Shown: in pieces, positions 19,942 to 27,348 of the stretch | Position numbering within the stretch: position 1 is the first letter of the stretch | How the letters are laid out: each line of letters starts with the position of its first letter | Source of the DNA: Roseibium album | GTDB taxonomy: Bacteria; Pseudomonadota; Alphaproteobacteria; Rhizobiales; Stappiaceae | Length of the DNA: 64,000 nucleotides | NCBI GenBank assembly: GCA_001404055.1 | Contig: CXTY01000007.1 | Span: 124,058-188,057 of the forward strand | Direction of reading: 5' to 3' | Notes under the pieces: model-generated | Told to the model about the DNA's origin: nothing | Seen by the model: the letters and a program-made list of their open reading frames with translations, nothing else | Databases searched by the model: none | Position numbers and translations under genes: made by a program

Positions 19942-20136
19942 CTACTTACCTTTTTCAGTGGTTTTCACCCACGTATTGTAGATCTTCGCCACAATTTGGA
20001 TGACGAGCCAGAACGCACCAAGGATTGGCAATATTAGTTGCGCTTCTATTGCAATCCATTCGACCACTTTGTGAACTTGCGACCAAGCGACAGCGCCGAC
20101 AGCAACCGGCGCGGTGATCATGTCTTGTTTATTCAT
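19942..20136 (-). CDS. Small one-helix phage membrane protein, putative second holin
   Basis: 64 residues from MNKQDMITAPVAVG. One strong hydrophobic helix (WIAIEAQLILPILGAFWLVIQIVAKIY, ~29-55) and a short basic tail (KTTEKGK). It is the last gene of the lysis cassette, overlapping the Rz1 gene by eight bases. The size, single helix, charged tail and place point to a holin or holin-like protein; the family is not identified. Confidence 0.55.
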   Translation of the reverse strand: MNKQDMITAPVAVGAVAWSQVHKVVEWIAIEAQLILPILGAFWLVIQIVAKIYNTWVKTTEKGK

Positions 20137-20434
20137 TTCCGCCCCCTGCAAAGCCTGTCTTGACTCCGTCGTACCATTGGCCGCAACGCCTAACGCGAGC
20201 GTTTGCTCTGCCAAGCGCCTGGTCAGTCCGCATCAAGGCAACGTCCAACGGTTCCCCGACCCGAACACCTGATTTCTCTTTGCGCCGGCAATCATCCGGA
20301 TAGCCCGGCAACTCTTTGGATGCTTCCGTTTGCCCGGCCTGTGTCGCGGCAGCGCGCAGCCGATCGTCAACGGTTGCGCAAGCGGTCAATAAGATCAGGC
20401 TGCAAAACGCAACTATCCTCGACGGTCGAAACAT
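20129..20434 (-). CDS. Rz1-like outer-membrane spanin lipoprotein
   Basis: 101 residues. Lipobox LLTAC with the lipid-acceptor Cys at residue 19. The gene starts inside the end of the Rz-like gene in another frame, the classical overlapping spanin layout. It would sit in the outer membrane and join the inner spanin to fuse the membranes in the last step of lysis. The mature part has two more cysteines and is longer than lambda Rz1. Confidence 0.75.
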   Translation of the reverse strand: MFRPSRIVAFCSLILLTACATVDDRLRAAATQAGQTEASKELPGYPDDCRRKEKSGVRVGEPLDVALMRTDQALGRANARVRRCGQWYDGVKTGFAGGGNE

Positions 20435-20723
20435 AGTGTTCCAACTCCTGTGCTACGGCTTCCGCTTCCGCATTGGCCATTTCGATTTCAGATTGAATGC
20501 GCCGGTTGGCCTGATCGGTGACGACTTTCCGGCGTTTGAGTTCTTCCAATTGAACCCGCGCTGAGGTGAGTTCTGCCTTGGCGACAGACTCAACAACCGC
20601 TTTCCGTACCGCGCTTGACTTGTCGACCTGGTGCCAAACAAAAAGGCCGCCCAGAACGGCGGCAATGGTGAGAGTAGAACAAGCAACACGGCTTCGAAGG
20701 ATGAAACCTAGCACCCCGATCAT
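20367..20723 (-). CDS. Rz-like inner-membrane spanin
   Basis: 118 residues from MIGVLGFIL; the start overlaps the endolysin stop (ATGA). It has an N-terminal membrane anchor (SRVACSTLTIAAVLGGLFVW) followed by a long charged coiled-coil helix (KAELTSARVQLEELKRRKVV to EMANAEAEAVAQELEHYV). This is the i-spanin design, and its 3' end overlaps the Rz1 gene by 68 bases. Confidence 0.75.
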   Translation of the reverse strand: MIGVLGFILRSRVACSTLTIAAVLGGLFVWHQVDKSSAVRKAVVESVAKAELTSARVQLEELKRRKVVTDQANRRIQSEIEMANAEAEAVAQELEHYVSTVEDSCVLQPDLIDRLRNR

Positions 20724-21184
20724 TTGAGGTCTTCCAGGCATAGCCTGTGCTCGGCGGCGCGGCGGTTCACAAGACCCCTGATTGTTCGGCCACCAGCCTT
20801 CTTGAACCAGGTCGCAGCATCACAGGCGCCTTTAACGTCACCACGATCGAGCCGCTTACGCGCCGTTGACCGGCAGAAGCCCCCTACCCCGATGTTGTAA
20901 GTCAGAGAGACAAACGCGACATAGGACTTGCCAGGAATGGCATCAGGGTTCTTCAGGCACTTGCGCATTCCGCGTTCGTGCTTCTTGAGCGAGGCCAGCA
21001 ACATTGCGTTGCATTCGGCCTTTGTGTGCTTGTCCCCAAGCTTCACCCCGTATGTTTCGCCGTAACAGACCGTTGGAACGCCGATCACATCACGATAGGC
21101 CGTCAGGCGCAGACCTTCCCAGGCACCTACAAGCGCGATCGCAGCCGCGCCAACAGTGCCAACCAGGCGGGTTTTACGTGCCAT
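20720..21184 (-). CDS. Phage endolysin, GH24 lysozyme with SAR signal
   Basis: 154 residues from MARKTRLVG (AAAGGA seven bases upstream). Residues ~7-22 (LVGTVGAAAIALVGAW) are weakly hydrophobic and Gly/Ala-rich, as in a signal-anchor-release endolysin. The catalytic triad spacing of T4/P21-type lysozymes is met: Glu23, Asp32, Thr38 (WEGLRLTAYRD, VIGVPT). FVSLTYNIGVGGFCRST and TIRGLVNRRAAE are family motifs. It cleaves peptidoglycan after membrane release. Located between holin and spanin genes. Confidence 0.9.
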   Translation of the reverse strand: MARKTRLVGTVGAAAIALVGAWEGLRLTAYRDVIGVPTVCYGETYGVKLGDKHTKAECNAMLLASLKKHERGMRKCLKNPDAIPGKSYVAFVSLTYNIGVGGFCRSTARKRLDRGDVKGACDAATWFKKAGGRTIRGLVNRRAAEHRLCLEDLK

Positions 21185-21376
21185 TGTCTTTTCCTTTTTG
21201 TGCAAGAATGCGGGCAACGAATGCGCCCGAAGTGGAAAGAGCCGAGAGAAGCGCCAGGCGTCCCGGCTCGATGACTTCGCCCATGAAGGGCAAAGCGACT
21301 TCTGCACCTGACAGCAGGGCAGCAAGGATCATCAGGCGCACACTCCAAGCCCTTCGCAGGACGATACAAGTTTCAT
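21174..21376 (-). pseudogene. Holin (DUF7940-like), frameshifted
   Basis: MKLVSS opens at 21376 after GAGG, but that frame stops after 14 codons. A neighbouring frame continues as VLRRAWSVRLMILAALLSG, AEVALPFMGEV and then GAFVARILAQKGKD, ending at 21174 over the endolysin start. Together these match the plan of small two-helix holins placed just before endolysins. One missing base near 21356 would explain the split. Translation could restart at the ATG at 21332. It may be real decay or a sequencing error. Confidence 0.6.
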
Positions 21377-21394
21377 TTTGGAAGCCTCAGAGGC

Positions 21395-21955
21395 CTAGCC
21401 TGGTGCGGCTAAGGCCATGATAAAGATCATCGCCCACCACAGGGCACCAATGAGCATTTCAGAAAGCGTATTGCCCCAGGTCGATCGCCAGCGGAGAGCG
21501 TAGGCACCGACACCGAGTAAACCGAACGGAAACGCAGCAAAGAGAAGCCAGGGAGAAGCGCCAGACCAGGCGGACCAGATAAGCAGCGTTGGCAGAACAA
21601 AGAGCCCCAGGCGAAGAAACATTGCGATATGGTCAAAGCCGAATGACACCGAGTCCATGACCTTTACAAACAAGTCGTTTCGCCGCGGATCGTTTCGCTG
21701 TTGTTCATCGTGACGATGCAGATCAAACCAAAGCCCCCAACCTGGCGCGCCCCAAAAAACAAAACCGGCCAATATGACCAGTCCTAGTCTTGGATCCAGA
21801 ATGACGGCTGTCAGTGCAGCGTAGATCACCGCCACATAAAACAAGGCTCGACCTGGAAGGCGATCGGTCAAGCTGGACATTCCGCCGCCGCGGATACGAT
21901 TGAACACCATGAAGACCGGCAAGACCGCCAGCCAGGTAAGAGCAAGCCAATACAT
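21395..21955 (-). CDS. Phage-encoded multi-pass membrane protein
   Basis: 186 residues from MYWLALTWL (start 21955, GAAAGGA five bases upstream; the in-frame GTG further up lies in a terminator). Five or so hydrophobic segments: WLALTWLAVLPVFMVFN, FYVAVIYAALTAVIL, LGLVILAGFVFWGAPGW, IAMFLRLGLFVLPTLLIW, and the C-terminal ALWWAMIFIMALAA. It opens the lysis cassette. No family name can be given; a role in lysis timing or exclusion is possible. Confidence 0.6.
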   Translation of the reverse strand: MYWLALTWLAVLPVFMVFNRIRGGGMSSLTDRLPGRALFYVAVIYAALTAVILDPRLGLVILAGFVFWGAPGWGLWFDLHRHDEQQRNDPRRNDLFVKVMDSVSFGFDHIAMFLRLGLFVLPTLLIWSAWSGASPWLLFAAFPFGLLGVGAYALRWRSTWGNTLSEMLIGALWWAMIFIMALAAPG

Positions 21956-21975
21956 GGGCATCCTTTCAGGCACAA

Positions 21976-21997
21976 AAAAACCGCCTCAAGGGCGGGT
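21976..21997 (-). terminator. Rho-independent terminator before the lysis cassette
   Basis: On the minus strand: CCGCC, CTTGA, GGCGG, then TTTTTTT. It lies 36 bases after the 126-residue gene and just before the membrane protein gene, so it separates tail-fibre from lysis transcription, fully or in part. Confidence 0.8.
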
Positions 21998-22032
21998 GTG
22001 CTTAGGTTGGTTTTGCTTTAAAACCCCAAAAT

Positions 22033-22413
22033 TTAGGACGTAAGGACATCCAACGTTAGGGCTTTCAGATCTTCCGGCGTTTCAGCCGCCTCAATAGCAG
22101 CATGAGACGGCGCATCCCTCAGTTTTTGAGCAGCATGCTCGACATCTGACAGGGTTCGTTTTTCCGCTGCGGTGAGAGCCGCATAGACGGCCTTGCGCGT
22201 CAGAGGCAGGGCTACCCGGTCCACTTCCGCAAACTTGCTTTGCCGCTCAGTTCGCACCTTCGCCCGGTGGATCTCCCGAGCGCGTGGCATATCAACATCA
22301 ATCACGTTAGCACCGGTTATCGCCCAAGCGTCCCGAAAGACACGATCAGACGGGAAACTTGTGTTTTGAGTATCAAACTTCTTACCGTCGATTTCGATGT
22401 ACATTTTATTCAT
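22033..22413 (-). CDS. Tail-fibre-associated hypothetical phage protein
   Basis: 126 residues. The N-terminal part reads MYIEIDGKKFDTQNTSFPSDRVFRDAWAI, and the motif DRVFRDAW recurs as DRTFRDAW at the C-terminus of the preceding protein; the motif is common in small proteins next to phage tail fibres. The rest is helical and charged. A role as fibre chaperone or assembly protein is inferred from position. Confidence 0.55.
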   Translation of the reverse strand: MNKMYIEIDGKKFDTQNTSFPSDRVFRDAWAITGANVIDVDMPRAREIHRAKVRTERQSKFAEVDRVALPLTRKAVYAALTAAEKRTLSDVEHAAQKLRDAPSHAAIEAAETPEDLKALTLDVLTS

Positions 22414-22417
22414 GCCG

Positions 22418-22828
22418 TCATTCCCCCTGATTTATGACCCATGCGTCTCGAAAAGTTCGGTCTACCGGGATGGCCTCAACCGGAACGATTTTCATAATTT
22501 GGCGGTTGCCCCTGTACTCCCAAACATGGCGGGGAATGTCTTTCATAATGAGATACTCGATGGTCTGTTCTTCGGTCATCGGCCCCAGCGGTTCTGCATA
22601 GGGATGTCGTTTTGGTGCGCTATCTGGTTCCGCAGCATCCAAAAGGTATGAACCAATGGGTGGAACAATACCTCCTGCTATCGCTGCCGCCATGAAGTTT
22701 GGGTCGGGGATCAAGACAGCCGCAGGAGCGTCAAAATCGTCAGGATCTTCATAGATGACCCTGTACTTGGAATGCACAGGTTCCAGATGTTCCGTGGCCT
22801 TCCTCAGCCTATCAAACAGTTTCATCAT
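22418..22828 (-). CDS. Tail-fibre-associated hypothetical phage protein
   Basis: 136 residues. The start overlaps the tail-fibre stop (ATGATG). The central region PDPNFMAAAIAGGIVPPIGSYLLD is mildly hydrophobic, and the C-terminus ends with VPVEAIPVDRTFRDAWVI, the motif shared with the next protein. Likely a fibre assembly or accessory protein. Confidence 0.5.
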   Translation of the reverse strand: MMKLFDRLRKATEHLEPVHSKYRVIYEDPDDFDAPAAVLIPDPNFMAAAIAGGIVPPIGSYLLDAAEPDSAPKRHPYAEPLGPMTEEQTIEYLIMKDIPRHVWEYRGNRQIMKIVPVEAIPVDRTFRDAWVINQGE

Positions 22829-24963
22829 GCCAGGGTCCCAAATGCCACCGAAGCTGCATACGCAATGTCATGAAGGTTCGATCCGGAACTGACGACGTGG
22901 TACTCATAACTACCAGCGGAAATTGTCCGCATTTGCATGTGCCTATCCCATGCATTGGCAAGTGTTCCATTTCCGAAGGCAACGGGATACTCGGAAATAG
23001 CCATGTTGTTTGCGATAGTTACGACTGTTCTACCTGTTCCAACATCGGAGATAGACGTGATATTTTCACTCGTCACCAACGACTGTGTGCCAACCAGATC
23101 AACAGACGCATAGGCAGCAGCAACACCACGGAGAGAATTTCGCATTCCTTCCCGAGTGTTTTTTCTGAGGAAGGCATCGTTCGATGAAAAGAAGACGGTA
23201 TCACTGTCTCGATCAGAGGCACTGTGGCTCATGTTCAGGTAACTACCATACACGTAGCGTCCGGTGATGTCGCCGCTACTGTTTCGCTTAACAAGCGTGT
23301 TACCTGTTGCATTCACATCTTGAGCAGCCGAAGGGCCTTCAGGGCCTGTCGCCCCTGTAGCCCCTGTAGCCCCTGCCGCACCCGTTGCTCCCTTTTCCGC
23401 CAACATGCCCCAATCAGAAGGCGACGTACTTGGATTGTCGCCGATCGTAGTTCTAAGCGCGATGTAGGACGAACCATTGTAAACAACAGTGTCGTCTTTC
23501 CCGTAGGTGGTTCCTGAGCTCCATGTGCCGCTGTAGGTGGAACCGGCAGGTCCCTGAATGCCCTGCGGACCTTGGGAACCTGTCGGACCCTGTGAGCCGG
23601 TATCGCCTTGAATGCCTTGAATACCCTGTTGACCTGTCGCCCCCTGCGGGCCGGTCGCGCCCTGGCTGCCCTGGACACCCTGAATGCCTTGCTCACCCTT
23701 GGACGCGATAATGTCCCACTCGGCAGACGCGTCAGTTGGAATAACGTTGGTATTGGGGGCAACGCAGATGAAATAGGAGCCACCATAATAAACGCTGTCT
23801 CGGGCAACATAGGCCGTGCCTGAGTTCCAGGTGCCTTGCGGTTCGATACCTGCAGGGCCTTGAATACCCTGATCGCCTTGAACACCTTGCTCGCCCTGGA
23901 CACCTTGAATGCCCTGAATACCTTGCGGGCCGGTTGGACCTTCCGAACCTGTAGGACCAACAGCACCTTGAATTCCTGTCGGGCCACGCCCGAAGTTCAC
24001 CCCGGCCGACCAATGATCAACTGTGTTGGAAAGCTTCCAGTAGAGAACACCGAGTTCGGTATCAAGAAACGAAAAGCCTTCAGGCTGCGAACCCCAAGTT
24101 GCCTGATCAGCCGTTAGACCTGCCTCGTCAGGCTCAAAGGATTTTCCAATTGGGCCTTCCGGACCTTCCGGGCCCTGGATGCCTTGCGGGCCTTGTGTCC
24201 CGGTCGGTCCGGCTTCACCCTGCGGACCTTGAACCCCAACGATACCTTGGGAACCCTGAGGGCCGACAATACCTTGAGGACCTGCCCCACCGATTGGACC
24301 TTCTGGACCCGTCGCGCCTTGAGCACCCTGGATCCCAACAGGACCTTGAAGACCTTGAAGACCCTGCACACCTGGCTCACCTTGGACGCCTTGAACACCT
24401 TCCGGGCCCTGGGCACCTGTAGGCCCTGCCGCGCCTTGAGGACCGGCGTCACCAATGGGCCCTTGCGCACCTGGCAGGTTGGCAATTTCCAGAACCTGCT
24501 GAAATGTCGGAATGTCGGAGTTTTCCGCGGCCTCAATGCCGTTGATCACCCTCCGGCCTTCCAGGTCAAAGCCGCCGTTTTTCTCTCTCAAAGCACTGGT
24601 GGCAACCGACTGCATGTTGATTGCTGTTCGGTCCATTGCCCGTTCCATGACAGCCGGGTCAATTTCCCCGCCCGCCAGGCTGTAAGGCTGGTCATAGTCG
24701 CTAACCAGTAGAACCGTCAGGGTTTCCCCTGCCTGCAGCGCCGAAGCATCAAAGAGAACCGTTCCAGTGGAAAAATCCCCACCGGCAAACGACCAGTTTC
24801 CGGGGCTTTGCTGATAAGTCCAAATCGTTGTGCCCCCTTCTGCGGTGGTGTGGACGACCTGAAGGTTGGTTTCATCGACAAACTGAAACGGCAAGTCGAT
24901 ACGATCGGTCACACCGTCGCCCTGTATCTGGGCGCGGCCTTCCGTCAAGGCTGCTACTGTCAT
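22825..24963 (-). CDS. Collagen-like T7-type tail fibre with chitin-binding-like repeats
   Basis: 712 residues. The N-terminal ~150 (MTVAALTEGRAQIQGDGVT, PYSLAGGEIDPAVMERAMDR) resemble the virion-anchoring domain of T7 gp17-type fibres. Four Gly-X-Y blocks follow (from ~170), rich in GPQGIQG and GATG, expected to trimerise as a collagen-like helix. Two interruptions are ~45-residue repeats of the CBM5/12 type (GTWNSGTAYVARDSVYYGGSYF and GTWSSGTTYGKDDTVVYNG), which bind chitin-like sugars in other proteins. The last ~130 residues form a globular tip. It is the likely receptor-binding protein. Confidence 0.85.
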   Translation of the reverse strand: MTVAALTEGRAQIQGDGVTDRIDLPFQFVDETNLQVVHTTAEGGTTIWTYQQSPGNWSFAGGDFSTGTVLFDASALQAGETLTVLLVSDYDQPYSLAGGEIDPAVMERAMDRTAINMQSVATSALREKNGGFDLEGRRVINGIEAAENSDIPTFQQVLEIANLPGAQGPIGDAGPQGAAGPTGAQGPEGVQGVQGEPGVQGLQGLQGPVGIQGAQGATGPEGPIGGAGPQGIVGPQGSQGIVGVQGPQGEAGPTGTQGPQGIQGPEGPEGPIGKSFEPDEAGLTADQATWGSQPEGFSFLDTELGVLYWKLSNTVDHWSAGVNFGRGPTGIQGAVGPTGSEGPTGPQGIQGIQGVQGEQGVQGDQGIQGPAGIEPQGTWNSGTAYVARDSVYYGGSYFICVAPNTNVIPTDASAEWDIIASKGEQGIQGVQGSQGATGPQGATGQQGIQGIQGDTGSQGPTGSQGPQGIQGPAGSTYSGTWSSGTTYGKDDTVVYNGSSYIALRTTIGDNPSTSPSDWGMLAEKGATGAAGATGATGATGPEGPSAAQDVNATGNTLVKRNSSGDITGRYVYGSYLNMSHSASDRDSDTVFFSSNDAFLRKNTREGMRNSLRGVAAAYASVDLVGTQSLVTSENITSISDVGTGRTVVTIANNMAISEYPVAFGNGTLANAWDRHMQMRTISAGSYEYHVVSSGSNLHDIAYAASVAFGTLA

Positions 24964-25019
24964 TGGTAGACCTTTTGGTTCGAGGCGGCTGTCGCCGCGG
25001 ATTTGTAATTTTAATTTGT

Positions 25020-25175
25020 GTGGGGTTTGGTGATCTTGCTCACCCTAAGCTTCTGGACGTACGGGCTTATGGGACCAACCATCAGGCTTTAGAAGCCTTA
25101 ATTAGTCACGAAGCCTATGGCCTAACCGAATGGCGCATTATTCAACGCTTCATCGAAGACAAATTTCTCGATTAG
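25020..25175 (+). CDS. Possible short ORF opposite the phage genes
   Basis: In the 244-base gap between the tail fibre and the internal virion gene, the plus strand reads 51 codons from a GTG: VGFGDLAHPKLLDVRAYG, then HQALEALISHEAYGL and TEWRIIQRFIEDKFLD. The composition is protein-like and amphipathic, unlike the antisense shadows nearby. No clear ribosome site. Could be a remnant or an antisense regulatory gene. Confidence 0.3.
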   Translation: MGFGDLAHPKLLDVRAYGTNHQALEALISHEAYGLTEWRIIQRFIEDKFLD

Positions 25176-25207
25176 AATGTGGTTCCGCCGCATGATTGAA
25201 ATTGAAT

Positions 25208-26788
25208 TTAACCGCCAGCAGCAAAAAGCGCCCTATAGATTGCTGCTAAAAACCCTTCAGAACCAAGACTTCTGAAGTCACCGGACATCGCTTTCTCTTT
25301 GTACGCATAGTCCAGGTTTTTGCGCCGCGCTGTATTTTTGGTTTCGCCCAATTGCTGCGCAACTTCCCTGTGACTTTTCCCGAATGTACCCGTCAGCAAA
25401 CGCCATTTTGCCTCAGCATCCTCAAGATCACCCGGTCTGTTTCCCGCGTACCGCAGTGATAGAGGCGCAATGTCGAATATCGCTGAGAGTTTTTCCTGAG
25501 CCTGGACCATCTTGTCTGGGTCTTCTCCGTTCAGATCGACTAACACCTCCTTGGCATACGACCTCGACAAAATACCTTTTGCCGCGAGCAGTCTGTGTGC
25601 CAGTGCGGTGCGATCCGTTTCATCGTTTGTCAAAAAGACAAAAGCGCGTTCCAGACGGTCGTTATCTTCCGGCGAAAACGGATCACCTTTTTCAGACCCG
25701 CCAACCCAATCGACTGCTTCTAGGTCCAATTCCTGCTCGCGGATCTGATCCTGTAAATTGTCAAGCATTCGCTTTTTTTGATGCACATCCAGAAAACCGC
25801 TGTCGTGAATGTCCTGTGGGTCCGTTGCCAGGGGGTTTTCGCCTATCAGAGCGACGAACCGCTCTTCTTCCAGAACGGCAGCGGCCGCTTTTTTCCTGAA
25901 CGCCCCAACAAGTAATTTTTCTTGCGTGTGCCGTGGCAGAACTTGGGCACGCTGATCAAAAATCGAAGAAATTTCAGTGATTTTTCCCGGCTCGGTTCCA
26001 CCTGTCTTTTTGTTCGGCCGACCCTGGTTTTCAATTGCTGCAGGATCAGTTTCAATACCGTCACCGCTCAGTGATTGACGCTTGTTCTTTAACGCCGTCA
26101 AACCGTCAATCTGTTCTTGCAAGGGGCGCGTGTTAACCCAGGCCTCGGCGAGGGTTTCCTGTCCTTGCTGGAGCAGTTTTTCTTTCTGTGACATCTGCAA
26201 GGGAGCCGCATCCAGGGTATTCCCGATCCTCTGCCAGGCGCGGTCGAAGGCCTCATGATCGCCGCTAACCTCATCAGCCAGCTGGCTGGTGATCTCGGAA
26301 ACGCTCTCAACATAGTAGGTCTGGCTGTCGGTGTATTCCTGGGCAGCCAGACGGTTGGTGTAGTGTTTCCGGTGTTGTTGAATTTCTTTCTCAGCCTGCG
26401 GTCGAACCGATACCGGAAGGTCTTCAAGCATTGCCCGGCTTGCCTCCTGCTGAAGAGCAAGCCCCTTTTCCACGTAGTTTTGCTCACCGGCCCGGGATCT
26501 TTCGCGGCGTTCGTCTTCCAGCAGCTTTAAAAAAGCATCCAGTTTCGCGAATACTTTCTGATATTCAAAATTGTCTGCGCTCTTCTGCTGTTCCTCGGCA
26601 CGTTTCTTCAGGCGTGCGTCCTTCGTATTTGCTGCCTTCTGGGCCAGGTTTCCAATTACGCCTGCAGAATTTCCAATCTGCCTGCCAAACCCGGCAACTG
26701 CCTCACCAACCGCTGTGTCGGCGACTACTTGCGGGTTGCCGACACCCGGCAGGCTTTGGGTGCCGTTGAATTTTAGAAGTCTTGCCAT
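25208..26788 (-). CDS. Internal virion protein (gp15-like position), large helical
   Basis: 526 residues, highly charged and helical (KAANTKDARLKKRAEEQQKSADNFEYQKVFAKLDAF; LDNLQDQIREQELDLEAVDW), no enzyme motif. It lies after a gp14-like protein and before the tail fibre, the place of the T7 internal core protein gp15, which helps form the DNA ejection conduit. It is shorter than T7 gp15 (747). No gp16-like transglycosylase follows, unlike in T7. Confidence 0.65.
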   Translation of the reverse strand: MARLLKFNGTQSLPGVGNPQVVADTAVGEAVAGFGRQIGNSAGVIGNLAQKAANTKDARLKKRAEEQQKSADNFEYQKVFAKLDAFLKLLEDERRERSRAGEQNYVEKGLALQQEASRAMLEDLPVSVRPQAEKEIQQHRKHYTNRLAAQEYTDSQTYYVESVSEITSQLADEVSGDHEAFDRAWQRIGNTLDAAPLQMSQKEKLLQQGQETLAEAWVNTRPLQEQIDGLTALKNKRQSLSGDGIETDPAAIENQGRPNKKTGGTEPGKITEISSIFDQRAQVLPRHTQEKLLVGAFRKKAAAAVLEEERFVALIGENPLATDPQDIHDSGFLDVHQKKRMLDNLQDQIREQELDLEAVDWVGGSEKGDPFSPEDNDRLERAFVFLTNDETDRTALAHRLLAAKGILSRSYAKEVLVDLNGEDPDKMVQAQEKLSAIFDIAPLSLRYAGNRPGDLEDAEAKWRLLTGTFGKSHREVAQQLGETKNTARRKNLDYAYKEKAMSGDFRSLGSEGFLAAIYRALFAAGG

Positions 26789-26850
26789 TTTTGAAGAACC
26801 GCTTTTATTGGAATTTAGTCAGGAATTTCCACCGAGATCCGGTGTCCCGG

Positions 26851-27345
26851 TCAATTTTTTGAAAATTGGTAATATGCATTCCCAAGTGTCGTGAAAGCGC
26901 TTGTCACCCCACCCAAAATTGCGCTGGAGGCGCCGATCCTGCCCGCCCGTCGGCTGGAATGCGCGCGCTCCCGGGCGGTGTTTGCCTCAAAAGCTAGATT
27001 GTCCCGCTGGCCTTCTGCTCGATATCTGATCGCTTCAATATTCTGGGCAATTTCGTAGTCGGTATCGTCTTGAACATCGACGAGCGACCCGGTTTGCGAC
27101 AGGCCGCGTTCGGCGCTCACGGCCCGGTTTTGCCCGTGTATCCGCTCTCGTTGCTCCAAGGTGCGCTTGCGCTCAAACGAGGCCTGCGTCTGATTGACCT
27201 GTTTTTGCCTGTCTGCGAGCTCGGCTCGGCGCTCTTCGGCTTTGGCCTGCGCTTCCGCCTGCTGGCGAACCCCCTGGGCTTGCACAGCGCCGCCGGCAAG
27301 CGATCCCGCAATGGAAACCGCCGCTATAACTGCTGGATGACACAT
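26851..27345 (-). CDS. Internal virion protein (gp14-like)
   Basis: 164 residues. A hydrophobic N-terminus (VIAAVSIAGSLAGGAVQAQGV) is followed by a long coiled coil rich in Gln/Glu/Arg (QQAEAQAKAEERRAELADRQKQV), then AVSAERGLSQTGSLVDVQDD, a sequence style typical of T7 gp14-type internal core proteins. It lies directly after the tail tubular B gene with 3 bases between, as expected. Confidence 0.7.
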   Translation of the reverse strand: MCHPAVIAAVSIAGSLAGGAVQAQGVRQQAEAQAKAEERRAELADRQKQVNQTQASFERKRTLEQRERIHGQNRAVSAERGLSQTGSLVDVQDDTDYEIAQNIEAIRYRAEGQRDNLAFEANTARERAHSSRRAGRIGASSAILGGVTSAFTTLGNAYYQFSKN

Positions 27346-27348
27346 GAT

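Noticed and set aside
23300..24500. Long open frames on the plus strand and the other minus frames across the fibre gene
   Set aside because: Caused by low-complexity Gly-rich codons of the fibre gene; translations are repetitive and have no ribosome sites.
22825..24963. Short tandem repeats that might be a CRISPR or satellite array
   Set aside because: Period and composition follow Gly-X-Y codons of a collagen-like protein on the minus strand; no spacers, no cas genes.
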